From Acidobacteriota bacterium (GTDB taxonomy: Bacteria > Acidobacteriota > Terriglobia > Bryobacterales > Bryobacteraceae), in NCBI GenBank assembly GCA_005808475.1, contig SYLY01000076.1, forward strand, positions 1 to 56,419: a stretch of DNA of 56,419 bases, written 5' to 3'. How positions within the stretch are numbered: the stretch's first letter is position 1; every line of letters begins with the position of its first letter. This document shows positions 35,239 to 42,773 of this stretch, piece after piece. Under the pieces are notes generated by a model. The model searched no databases. It was not told the DNA's origin and saw only the letters and a list, made by a program, of their open reading frames with translations. The translations under genes and the position numbers were made by a program.

Positions 35239-36690
35239 TTACTTCAGACCGGCGCGCTTCCACATCTCCGACACGCGGTCCTTCACGGCCGGCGGCATCG
35301 CGAGCACGTCCGGCCACGGCCGGGTGAAGCCTTCCGAGGGCAACTTCTTCGTTGCGTCGATGCCCATCTTCGAACCGAAGTTCGGCAGGCGGCTGGCGTG
35401 ATCGAGCGAATCCACCGGCCCCAACACGAACTCGATATCGCGTTGTGGGTCGATGTTATTCAGCGCCTTCCAGGCCACCTCGCTCGCGTCTTGCACGTTC
35501 ACGTCCTCGTCCACCACCACGATGCACTTGGAGAACATCGCCTGGCCGGCGCCCCAGATCCCGTGCATCACCTTGCGGGCCTGCCCCGGATACGACTTGC
35601 GGATCGACACCAGGATCAGGTTATGGAAGATCCCCTCCGCCGGCATGTGGATGTCGCGGACCTCGGGCAGATTCAGACGCATCAGCGGCAGGAAGATCCG
35701 CTCGATCGCCTTGCCCATGTAGAAATCCTCCATTGGCGGCGGCCCCACGATGGTCGTCGCGTAAATGGGATTCTTGCGGTGGGTGACGCACGTAACATGG
35801 AAGACCGGATACTCGTCGGCGAGCGAGTAGAATCCGGTGTGGTCGCCGAACGGGCCCTCGGTGCGCATCTCGCCCAGGTCCAGGTACCCTTCCAGCACGA
35901 TCTCCGACTGCGCCGGAACCTCGATATCGACGGTTTCGCACTTCACCATCTCCACAGGCTTCGAACGCAGGAATCCCGAGATCATCATCTCGTCGAGATC
36001 GGGTGGCAGCGGCAGGATCGCCGAGTACATCGTGGCGGGATCGGCGCCGATCGCGACGGCCGCCTCCATGCGTGACGCCTTGCCTTCGGCCCGCAGACGC
36101 CGGTAATGTTCAGCTCCTTGCTTGTGGGTCTGCCAGTGCATGCCGGTGGTCCGTTCGTCGTAAATCTGGATCCGGTAACAGCCGCAGTTACGCTTGCCGG
36201 TCAGTGGGTTCTTCGAAAATACCATCGGCAGCGTGATGTAGCGGCCGCCGTCGTCCGGCCAGCACTTCAGAATGGGGAAATCGAAAAGCGAGAAATCCCT
36301 CTTCCGGATCACTTCCTTGCACGGGCCGTCGCTCACGATCTTGGGGAAGAACGCTCCCATCTCGGCGAGCATGGGCAGCATCTTCAGCTTGCCCATCAGC
36401 CCCTCCGGCATCTTCATCTGCAGGTATTCGGTGATGCGGTCGGCGATCTGCTGGACCGAGTCCACCTGCAGCGCGATCTGCATTCGCTTCATGCTCGCGA
36501 ACGCGTTGATCAGCACCGGAACGCTCGAGCCCTTGGGCTTTTCGAACAACAGCGCCGGTCCGCCGGTCTTCACCGAGCGGTCGGCGAACTCGGTGATCTC
36601 GAGTTCCGGGTCCACCTCGAACGGTACGCGGCGCAGTTCTCCCGCCGCTTCCAGCGCCGCGATGAACTCGCGCAGATCTTTATAAGCCAT
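35239..36690 (-). CDS. UbiD-family decarboxylase
   Basis: 483 residues, typical UbiD length. The prenylated-FMN site residues are in place: Arg173 in CYRIQIYD, Glu278 in EMRTEGPFGDHTGF and Asp283. UbiD enzymes decarboxylate aromatic or unsaturated acids in quinone synthesis (ubiquinone, or menaquinone by the futalosine route) or in aromatic degradation. The acidobacterial background makes menaquinone more likely than ubiquinone, but substrate cannot be read from sequence. No UbiX (prenyl-FMN maker) is near. Divergent from fabG with only 26 bases between the starts, so promoters overlap; CACAAT sits seven bases before this ATG. Confidence 0.92.
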   Translation of the reverse strand: MAYKDLREFIAALEAAGELRRVPFEVDPELEITEFADRSVKTGGPALLFEKPKGSSVPVLINAFASMKRMQIALQVDSVQQIADRITEYLQMKMPEGLMGKLKMLPMLAEMGAFFPKIVSDGPCKEVIRKRDFSLFDFPILKCWPDDGGRYITLPMVFSKNPLTGKRNCGCYRIQIYDERTTGMHWQTHKQGAEHYRRLRAEGKASRMEAAVAIGADPATMYSAILPLPPDLDEMMISGFLRSKPVEMVKCETVDIEVPAQSEIVLEGYLDLGEMRTEGPFGDHTGFYSLADEYPVFHVTCVTHRKNPIYATTIVGPPPMEDFYMGKAIERIFLPLMRLNLPEVRDIHMPAEGIFHNLILVSIRKSYPGQARKVMHGIWGAGQAMFSKCIVVVDEDVNVQDASEVAWKALNNIDPQRDIEFVLGPVDSLDHASRLPNFGSKMGIDATKKLPSEGFTRPWPDVLAMPPAVKDRVSEMWKRAGLK

Positions 36691-36697
36691 ATACGCT

Positions 36698-36703
36698 ATT
36701 GTG
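36698..36703 (-). promoter_or_regulatory. -10-like CACAAT, leaderless
   Basis: CACAAT ends seven bases before the ubiD-family ATG at 36690; it overlaps the Shine-Dalgarno of the divergent fabG gene. Confidence 0.35.
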
Positions 36704-36716
36704 GAGGATTATCAGC

Positions 36717-37451
36717 ATGGCGGGCAAAACTGCATTCATCACGGGCGCGAGCCGCGGCATCGGCCGCGCGTGCGCGCTGGAACTGGCCAGGGCCGGATGC
36801 CGCGTCGCGCTCGGGGCGCGGAACCGGGAAAAACTGGAGGAAGTGGCCGCGGAGGCGCGAGCCGTGGGCGCGGAAGCGTACGTCGTTGAAATCGACTTGG
36901 CCAACGCCGAGTCGATCAAGGCCGCGTTCGCCAAGACGGCCGCCGAGTTCGGTCCGGTCGACATACTGGTCAACAACGGCGGTATCACGCGCGACGGGCT
37001 CGCGATGCGGATGCGGCCCGCCGACTGGAACGCCGTGATCGAGACCAACCTGACCGGTTCCTTCCTCTGCATGCAACAAGTGCTGTCGGGTATGATGCGC
37101 GCCCGATGGGGCCGGATCGTGAATATCGTATCGGTCGTCGGCGAGAGCGGCAATCCCGGGCAGGCGAACTACGTCGCGTCGAAGGCGGGGCTCATCGGAG
37201 TCACCAAGACCGTCGCCCAGGAGATGGCCAGCCGCAACGTGACCGTGAACGCCGTGGCGCCGGGCTACATCGAAACAGACATGACCGGCGCGCTGACCGA
37301 TGAGCAGAAGACGGCGATGCTCTCCCGGATTCCGCTCAAGCGGGCCGGCTCGCCCGAGGAGGTCGCTGCGGCGGTGCGATTCCTGGCGAGCGAACAGGCG
37401 AGCTACATCACCGGCCACACGTTGGACGTCAACGGCGGCATGTACATGTAG
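36717..37451 (+). CDS. fabG: 3-oxoacyl-ACP reductase
   Basis: 244 residues from ATG 36717, chosen because GGAGG lies eleven bases upstream (an earlier ATG at 36699 lacks one). TGASRGIG at 9-16, NNGG at about 86-89, catalytic Tyr152 and Lys156 (YVASK), and the C-terminal DVNGGMYM typical of FabG. It uses NADPH to reduce 3-oxoacyl-ACP in fatty acid elongation. The active site is complete, unlike the SDR at the window start. Monocistronic by spacing; the next gene is convergent. Confidence 0.92.
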   Translation: MAGKTAFITGASRGIGRACALELARAGCRVALGARNREKLEEVAAEARAVGAEAYVVEIDLANAESIKAAFAKTAAEFGPVDILVNNGGITRDGLAMRMRPADWNAVIETNLTGSFLCMQQVLSGMMRARWGRIVNIVSVVGESGNPGQANYVASKAGLIGVTKTVAQEMASRNVTVNAVAPGYIETDMTGALTDEQKTAMLSRIPLKRAGSPEEVAAAVRFLASEQASYITGHTLDVNGGMYM

Positions 37452-37976
37452 TCAGCGCGCGGCGAGCGTCGGATCGGCGCCGCTCCAGGTGACATCGGCG
37501 GTCGGCCCGTAGGTGGACGGCACCGATTTCCCCAGCGCGCGCAAATACGTCGTGAGCTGCGTCCGGTGGTGCGCCGAATGGAGCACCCGCCGCCAGAAGA
37601 TCCAGACGTGCTGGCGGTCGACATCGAAGAAGCGCGCCGTCTCCAGCCACCAGGACTCCGGCTGCCTCGCCAGGAACGCGAGACGCGGCTCGGCGAGTTC
37701 GAGGAACCGCGCGCGATAGGCTTCCACCGAATCGGCGCCGGGCAGCGTTTCGGACGCCGCCGGCTCCGGCGACCCGAGGAACTCGGCGAAGAAGCGCCGC
37801 TCCGAGAGCAGTTGGTGCTTCATCACCTCCCGCGCCGTGCTCGAACGCTCGTGCGGCCGGAACGGCAAATCGGCGTCCACGAACGCCGACCACACCGACG
37901 CGGTCTTCGCGGTTTCACTCTCGTAGGTTTCGAGCGCGTGCTGCAAGAGCGGCGCCGCGGCGCGTGGAACGGTCAC
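37452..37976 (-). CDS. DinB-family protein
   Basis: 174 residues, four-helix DinB/YfiT-like bundle. The metal-binding histidines are in VMKHQLLSERRFF (His about 52) and HSAHHRTQLTTYL (near 133-138). DinB proteins are metal-dependent and often act as thiol transferases or stress proteins; the specific reaction is unknown. GTG 37976 overlaps the metallophosphoesterase stop by four bases, so it is the last gene of a four-gene operon. Convergent with fabG, whose stop abuts it. Confidence 0.88.
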   Translation of the reverse strand: MTVPRAAAPLLQHALETYESETAKTASVWSAFVDADLPFRPHERSSTAREVMKHQLLSERRFFAEFLGSPEPAASETLPGADSVEAYRARFLELAEPRLAFLARQPESWWLETARFFDVDRQHVWIFWRRVLHSAHHRTQLTTYLRALGKSVPSTYGPTADVTWSGADPTLAAR

Positions 37977-39316
37977 TTCACCACCACGAAGCGGTCCGCT
38001 TCCTTGCCGTCCGCGTCGATCTGGCGGATGGTGAGCTTGCGCCCGTCGACATCGGCGACGGTCACGCTGTTGATCTTGGAGACGAACACGTGGGTGAACT
38101 CTTGCCAGCTTTTGGGGTCGTCGTGTTGCTCTGGGTTATACAGCTTCGCGCCGCCCGCGCCGGTGACCAGGTAAATGACGCCTTTCGGACGGCCGGGACC
38201 GGCGCCAAAGGCCCGGTCGAGCGTCCACTTCTTGGAGGCGGGATCATAAGTCAGCGGATACGACCGCTGATAGTTATGGACGTGGCCGGTAAAGACCACG
38301 TCGGCGCCTTCGGCTTCGAGCACCGGAGCCAGGTCGCGCATGTGCTGTTCGGAGAAGTGGGCCTTCGACGAATTGAATCCGGGCTGGTGGAAGCCGACGA
38401 AGCGCCAGGTCTGCTTGCGGGCCGAGCGAAGGTCGCGCACCAGCCACTCTCGTAACGCCGGATCGTTCCAGTTGGCGTACTTGTTGGCGTCGAGCACCGT
38501 CCAATGCGCGTTGCCGTAATCGAAGGAGAAGTTCGCCATGCGCGGGTAGGCGGATCCGGCGGCGTCGCGGAAGGCCTGGACGTTGGCCGCCGCGCCTTTG
38601 GCCTGGGAGGTCAGCGGACCCGGCTCGCCCAGCGGACCGTTGAGCGGCTGCTTCCAGTAATAGTAATACGCCGCGGTATCCGGATATTTGTCGAAGTCGG
38701 CTTCCGCGATGTCGTGGTTGCCCGGCGACGCGATGAAGGGGATCGACTTCAGCAGCGGCGCGCCCTTGGCGGGCGATGCCTCGGCGGAGCCATAAATGGG
38801 ATAGTATTTCTCGCGATATTCGGTGACGCGGCCGCGGCCGTACACGATGTCGCCGGTGATGAAGAGAAAGTCGGGCTTGGCTTGCCAGGTCTGGTACGCG
38901 ATGCGCTTCTGCTCGGGAGTGTTCTGGCCGCAGTCGCCGAACACGGCGAAGCGATAGGGTTGATTGGCCCCTTTGCGAGCCCTCGTCGAAGCGGTGAAGA
39001 CCTCGGCGCCGTCGAGCAGCACCGCGTAGTCGAACTCCTTGCCGTTCGACCGGCCGGCGAGCGGCGCGGACCAGACCCGGTGCGGAGCCGCGCCGCTCAC
39101 GGCAACGAGCCGCGATTCGGCCGCGACCGGCTTCGACCATTTCGACGAACCGGACGCCTTCGTGCGGACCTCGTAACGGGCGTTTTCGTCCGCCGAATGC
39201 CACACGAGAGCCCATCCCTTCGTGGGACTGGCGCCGAGTTGCAGATACGGTTCGACAACGAACGGTCCGGCCGCCTGGGCGGCGGCGGCGAGAAGAAGAA
39301 GAGCGATGCGGTTCAC
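37973..39316 (-). CDS. Secreted metallophosphoesterase (purple-acid-phosphatase-like)
   Basis: 447 residues from GTG 39316. Signal peptide ALLLLAAAAQAAG, an N-terminal fibronectin-like domain (about 25-120), then the calcineurin-like phosphatase core. Metal motifs in order: FGDCGQ, GDIVYGRG, SPGNHD, VGFHQPGF and FTGHVHNYQR. Together they coordinate the two metals of purple acid phosphatases. It likely releases phosphate from organic phosphates in the periplasm. GTGA overlap with the RNase-III-like gene upstream and with the DinB gene downstream shows one operon. Confidence 0.92.
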   Translation of the reverse strand: MNRIALLLLAAAAQAAGPFVVEPYLQLGASPTKGWALVWHSADENARYEVRTKASGSSKWSKPVAAESRLVAVSGAAPHRVWSAPLAGRSNGKEFDYAVLLDGAEVFTASTRARKGANQPYRFAVFGDCGQNTPEQKRIAYQTWQAKPDFLFITGDIVYGRGRVTEYREKYYPIYGSAEASPAKGAPLLKSIPFIASPGNHDIAEADFDKYPDTAAYYYYWKQPLNGPLGEPGPLTSQAKGAAANVQAFRDAAGSAYPRMANFSFDYGNAHWTVLDANKYANWNDPALREWLVRDLRSARKQTWRFVGFHQPGFNSSKAHFSEQHMRDLAPVLEAEGADVVFTGHVHNYQRSYPLTYDPASKKWTLDRAFGAGPGRPKGVIYLVTGAGGAKLYNPEQHDDPKSWQEFTHVFVSKINSVTVADVDGRKLTIRQIDADGKEADRFVVVK

Positions 39317-39621
39317 TGATCGATTATGACTCGAAACCGGCGGGCGCGATTCGCCTCTTGCCTCTCGAACAGCGGCACGATCCGCGCCTCGATCCAGGCG
39401 AACGCGGCCTCGAGTCCGCCCGTCTCGAACGCGGCCCCGATCGCCGCCTCCACCTCGCTCGGTTCGCCGAGCGCGGCCAGGAACCGGTTCGACGTCATCC
39501 GCTCGGCGCGGGCGTCGTCCACGGCGCCTCCTTCCCGCAGGATCTTGCTTCGCGCGTAGACGCACAGCACCGCGTCGCCGATCCACGCCTGCCGCAGGAT
39601 TCGTTCCCGATTCCGTTTCAA
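39313..39621 (-). CDS. Small RNase-III-like protein
   Basis: 102 residues from TTG 39621, seven bases after the upstream stop. The segment QAWIGDAVLCVYARSKILREGG resembles the helix that holds the catalytic Asp of RNase III and Mini-RNase III (YxGDAVY). It is followed by RAERMTSNRFLAALGEPSEVEAAIG, with a glutamate in the place expected for a metal ligand. There is no double-strand RNA-binding domain. A role in rRNA or RNA processing, as for Mini-III, is an inference. TTG start codons are rare and reduce certainty about the exact N-terminus. Confidence 0.65.
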   Translation of the reverse strand: MKRNRERILRQAWIGDAVLCVYARSKILREGGAVDDARAERMTSNRFLAALGEPSEVEAAIGAAFETGGLEAAFAWIEARIVPLFERQEANRARRFRVIIDQ

Positions 39622-39628
39622 GGCGGCC

Positions 39629-40258
39629 TCAATACAGACTCGACGGCATGCGGACCTTCAGATCCTCGTCCACGGCCTTCGCTTCCACGAACCCGCCCGT
39701 GTGGGCTTCCAGGAACGAGCCAAAGCTCGGGATCGTATCGAGGCCGGCGAACTTGGCGGGATTCCACAGGTCGGACCGGATCAGCGCCTTGGCGCAGTGG
39801 ATGTAGACCTCCCGCACCGTAACCACGATCACCGTGCGCGGCTCCTTGCCTTGCACGGCGAATCGAGCGCACAAGGCCGGATCGCGGCTGATCGCGGCGT
39901 GGCCGTTGACGCGGAAACTCTCGGTGCGGCCCGGGATCTGGAACAGCAGCCCGACAGCCGGGTTGAGCGCGATGTTGCGGAGCGACTCGAGGCGGTTGTT
40001 GCCGCGGCGGTCGGGAATGAGGAGCGTCCGATCCCCGGCCACTTCGACGAAGCCGGGAGCGTCGCCGCGCGGCGAGCAGTCGGCGATGCCCTCGGGACTT
40101 TGCGTCGCCAGGGCGAGGAACGGCGACGCCGCGATGAAGGCGCGGGCGTGCGCGTCCAGGCGGTCCATCTGCTTGCGTACCGCGCGTTCCATCGGTTCGC
40201 CGTAGAGCGCCTCGAGGGACTCGGCGTCGCGAACCAGCCAGGCGCTGTCGATTTCCAT
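39629..40258 (-). CDS. PPOX-type flavoprotein (MSMEG_1061-like)
   Basis: 209 residues from ATG 40258 (a TTG at 40282 would add eight). Pyridoxamine 5'-phosphate oxidase-like split barrel: FIAASPFLALATQSPEGIADCSPRGD and LIPDRRGNNRLESLRNIALNPAVGLLF are the flavin-binding strands of the MSMEG_1061 group. C-terminal CAKALIRSDLWNP completes it. These proteins bind FMN or F420 and reduce unknown substrates. First gene of an operon with the RNase-III-like protein, phosphatase and DinB. TACACT lies seven bases upstream of the ATG. Confidence 0.88.
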   Translation of the reverse strand: MEIDSAWLVRDAESLEALYGEPMERAVRKQMDRLDAHARAFIAASPFLALATQSPEGIADCSPRGDAPGFVEVAGDRTLLIPDRRGNNRLESLRNIALNPAVGLLFQIPGRTESFRVNGHAAISRDPALCARFAVQGKEPRTVIVVTVREVYIHCAKALIRSDLWNPAKFAGLDTIPSFGSFLEAHTGGFVEAKAVDEDLKVRMPSSLY

Positions 40259-40265
40259 TAAGGAC

Positions 40266-40271
40266 AGTGTA
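40266..40271 (-). promoter_or_regulatory. -10-like TACACT, leaderless
   Basis: TACACT lies seven bases before ATG 40258, in the 62-base space between divergent genes. It supports ATG 40258 over the upstream TTG, because the TTG would lie ahead of the expected transcript start. Confidence 0.5.
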
Positions 40272-40320
40272 CAAGGACGCAACCGGCGCCATTAGGCGCG
40301 CCTGTTAGACTGGAGGTACA

Positions 40321-41292
40321 ATGATCTCGGTCGTCATACCGATTCACAACGAGGAGCCGGCGATCCTCAAGCTCTACGACAAGCTCACGGCGGTCATGGA
40401 GCAGCTTCAAAAGAAGTACGAGATCCTGTTCGTCGACGATGCCTCCACCGACCGCAGCTTCGAACTGCTGGCCAATCTGGTGGAGACCGACTCGCGGCTC
40501 AAGGTGATCCGTCTTCGCCGCAACTTCGGCCAGACGGCCGCGCTCGCGGCTGGTTTCGACGAGGCCGAAGGCAACATCATCGTCTCGCTCGACGGCGACC
40601 TGCAGCACGATCCGGAGGACATCCCGGCGCTGCTGCAGAAACTCAACGACGGCTACGACATCGCCTCCGGCTGGCGCAAGCACCGCCTCGACAACGCGGT
40701 CACGCGCAAGATTCCGTCGCGCATCGCCAACTGGATGATGAAGAAGGCGAGCGGCGTGGATCTGCACGACTTCGGAACCACGTTCAAGGCCTATCGCGCC
40801 GAGGTCCTCAAGGACGTCAACCTCTACGGCGAACTGCACCGCTTCATCCCCGCGCTGGCGAGTTTCTACGGCGCGCGAGTGGCGGAGGTGCCGATCAAGA
40901 ACATTCCACGGGCCGCCGGAGCGTCCCACTACGGGATCGGACGCACCTTCCGCGTCCTGTTCGACATTCTCACCATTCGCTTCCTGTTGACCTACTTCAC
41001 GCGGCCGATGCACTTCTTCGGCAAGATCGGGTTGACCAGTGGATTCCTGGGTGGGCTGGTCCTCGGCTTCCTGTTCGTGAAGAAAATCCTCGGCTACGAG
41101 ATCTTCTACGAGCACGGTCCGCTCATGATGGCGGGCATGCTGCTACTGCTGACCGGCGTGACCATGTTCTCCACCGGACTGCTCGGCGAGATGATGATGC
41201 GCACCTACTTCGAAAGCCAGGGAAGGCGCATCTACGCGGTTCGGGAGATCCGGACCAAGAAGGATTCGCAGGTGAAGGACAAGGCCCGGTAG
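40321..41292 (+). CDS. GT2-family glycosyltransferase, polyprenyl-phosphate type
   Basis: 323 residues. N-terminal GT-A domain with VIPIHNEE, the DGD motif at 91-93 (SLDGDLQHDPED), and the GTTFKAYRAEVL acceptor region. Two membrane helices lie near the C-terminus (GLTSGFLGGLVLGFLF and LMMAGMLLLLTGVTMF). This is the architecture of dolichol/undecaprenyl-phosphate mannosyl- or glucosyltransferases (GtrB, ArnC type). It charges a lipid carrier with a hexose at the inner membrane. GGAGG lies upstream of the ATG. The Crp/Fnr regulator starts four bases after its stop. Confidence 0.9.
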   Translation: MISVVIPIHNEEPAILKLYDKLTAVMEQLQKKYEILFVDDASTDRSFELLANLVETDSRLKVIRLRRNFGQTAALAAGFDEAEGNIIVSLDGDLQHDPEDIPALLQKLNDGYDIASGWRKHRLDNAVTRKIPSRIANWMMKKASGVDLHDFGTTFKAYRAEVLKDVNLYGELHRFIPALASFYGARVAEVPIKNIPRAAGASHYGIGRTFRVLFDILTIRFLLTYFTRPMHFFGKIGLTSGFLGGLVLGFLFVKKILGYEIFYEHGPLMMAGMLLLLTGVTMFSTGLLGEMMMRTYFESQGRRIYAVREIRTKKDSQVKDKAR

Positions 41293-41296
41293 CGCG

Positions 41297-41983
41297 GTGT
41301 CCGCCGGCCTCGACGGCGCCGCCATGTTGCGGCGATCCGCTCTGTTCGCGGGTCTGGACGAATCGCACATCCTGCCGCTTTTCGAACGATTCGTATCGCG
41401 GCGGTATGAAACCGGGCAGGCGCTCTTCGAGGAAGGCGCTCCGTGCGCCGGGCTCTTCTTCGTCGTATCCGGCCAGGTGCGGATCTTCAAGACGTCTCCT
41501 GGCGGCCGCGAGCAGGTGCTGACTGTCGAGGGGCCCGGCAACTCGGTGGCGGAGCTCCCGGTGTTCGACGGCGGACCGTATCCCGCCTCGGCCGCGGCGA
41601 TCGAACCGTCGGAGATCCTGTTCGTGTCGCGCCGCGACTTCCAGGCGTTGTGCCTGGAGCGGCCCGAGATCGCGCTCCGGGTGCTCGAAGTGGTGGGATC
41701 GCGGCTCCGGCGGCTGGTGGGCATCATCGAGGAGCTTTCGTTCGCCACGGTGCGCCACCGGTTGATCTCCTGGATCCTGCGCGAAGCCGATCTCGCGGGA
41801 TCGGCTTCGTTCACTCCAAATCTGAACCACCAGGATCTGGCTGCCAGGATCGGCACGGTTCGCGAACTGGTCTCGCGGAACTTGACCCGCCTCCAGGCGC
41901 AGGGCCTGATCCAGGTGGCCGGGCGCGAGATTCGCATCGTGGACCGGCCGGGTTTGGAAGCGGAACTCTCGGGTGTGTTGTAG
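41297..41983 (+). CDS. Crp/Fnr-family regulator, probable NO/redox control
   Basis: 228 residues from GTG 41297. Cyclic-nucleotide-binding-type N-terminal barrel (residues about 15-130; ALFEEGAPCAGLFFVVSGQVRIF), a dimer helix, and a C-terminal helix-turn-helix: FTPNLNHQDLAARIGTVRELVSRNLTRLQAQGLI. There is no cluster of four cysteines as in Fnr, so it is more like the Dnr/NnrR branch. The next genes are Ric and a quinol NO reductase, and a 14-base palindrome sits just after its stop. It probably activates those genes under nitrosative or low-oxygen conditions. Confidence 0.88.
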   Translation: MSAGLDGAAMLRRSALFAGLDESHILPLFERFVSRRYETGQALFEEGAPCAGLFFVVSGQVRIFKTSPGGREQVLTVEGPGNSVAELPVFDGGPYPASAAAIEPSEILFVSRRDFQALCLERPEIALRVLEVVGSRLRRLVGIIEELSFATVRHRLISWILREADLAGSASFTPNLNHQDLAARIGTVRELVSRNLTRLQAQGLIQVAGREIRIVDRPGLEAELSGVL

Positions 41984-41999
41984 GTTTTTCCCCTGAGGT

Positions 42000-42013
42000 G
42001 TGACTTAAGTCAC
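42000..42013 (+). promoter_or_regulatory. Perfect palindrome, candidate Crp/Fnr-family operator
   Basis: GTGACTTAAGTCAC is a perfect 14-base inverted repeat, 52 bases upstream of the ric start and 17 bases after the regulator stop. Its TGAC-N4-GTCA form resembles Dnr/NnrR/Fnr sites (TTGAT-N4-ATCAA). With a transcript start about 15-20 bases before the ric ATG it would sit near -41.5, a class II activator position. Confidence 0.6.
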
Positions 42014-42064
42014 TGAGTTCGGGGCGAGAGAACTCGTACCGTGGATATTGGGAGGATCAACCCG

Positions 42065-42757
42065 ATGGACCATGGACTGGATAGCAAGATCGCCGATATC
42101 GCGGCGTCGAACACGGCCGCGCTCGAGGTTTTCGAGAAACTCGGCATCGACTACTGCTGCGGCGGGTGGCGCAGCCTCGCCGACGCGTGCGCCGCGGCCG
42201 GCGTTCCCGTTGGGACAGCGCTTGCCCTGCTGGAGCGGACTCCGGCCGCGCCGGCCGCAGCCGAGTCCGCGCCCGAGTCGCTCGGCTCGGCGGACCTGAT
42301 GAGGTGGATCGTGGAAAAGCACCACCGCTTCGTCCGCGAGGCCTCCACGCGGTTGACGGTGCTGTTGGCGAAGTCGGCGGCGGCGCACGGCGCGGCACAT
42401 CCCGAGGTGGCCGAGACCGCGTCGATCTTCCAATCGCTCGAACGCGAGCTTTCGGCTCACATGCTCCGCGAGGAGGCGATCCTGTTCCCGGCGTTCGAGC
42501 GGCTGATCGCGGCTCCCGGGGGGCAGGCGATGGCGGCGTTGACGCCTCCGGTCCGCCGCATGATGGAGGATCACGAGGACGCGGGCGAACTGCTCGCCCG
42601 CATGCGCTCGCTGACCGGCGGCTATGCCCCGCCGGCCGATGCGTGTCCCACTTTGACCGCGGCTTACCAGGGGCTCGCCGCGTTCGAACGCGACCTCCAT
42701 GTCCACATTCATCTCGAGAACAACGTCTTATTCCCCCGCTTTCAGCGGGCATCTTAA
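42065..42757 (+). CDS. ric: Iron-sulfur cluster repair di-iron protein Ric (YtfE/ScdA)
   Basis: 230 residues from ATG 42065, chosen because GGGAGGA lies nine bases upstream; a GTG at 42041 would add eight. N-terminal DUF542/ScdA domain with Cys31-Cys32 (YCCGG), then a hemerythrin-like four-helix domain with di-iron ligands in KHHRFVREAS, HMLREEAILFPAFE, MMEDHEDAGELL and HIHLENNVLFPRF. Ric repairs Fe-S clusters damaged by nitric oxide. It is followed 16 bases later by the quinol NO reductase. Expression is probably under the adjacent Crp/Fnr regulator. Confidence 0.92.
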   Translation: MDHGLDSKIADIAASNTAALEVFEKLGIDYCCGGWRSLADACAAAGVPVGTALALLERTPAAPAAAESAPESLGSADLMRWIVEKHHRFVREASTRLTVLLAKSAAAHGAAHPEVAETASIFQSLERELSAHMLREEAILFPAFERLIAAPGGQAMAALTPPVRRMMEDHEDAGELLARMRSLTGGYAPPADACPTLTAAYQGLAAFERDLHVHIHLENNVLFPRFQRAS

Positions 42758-42773
42758 CAGGAGATAACCACAG

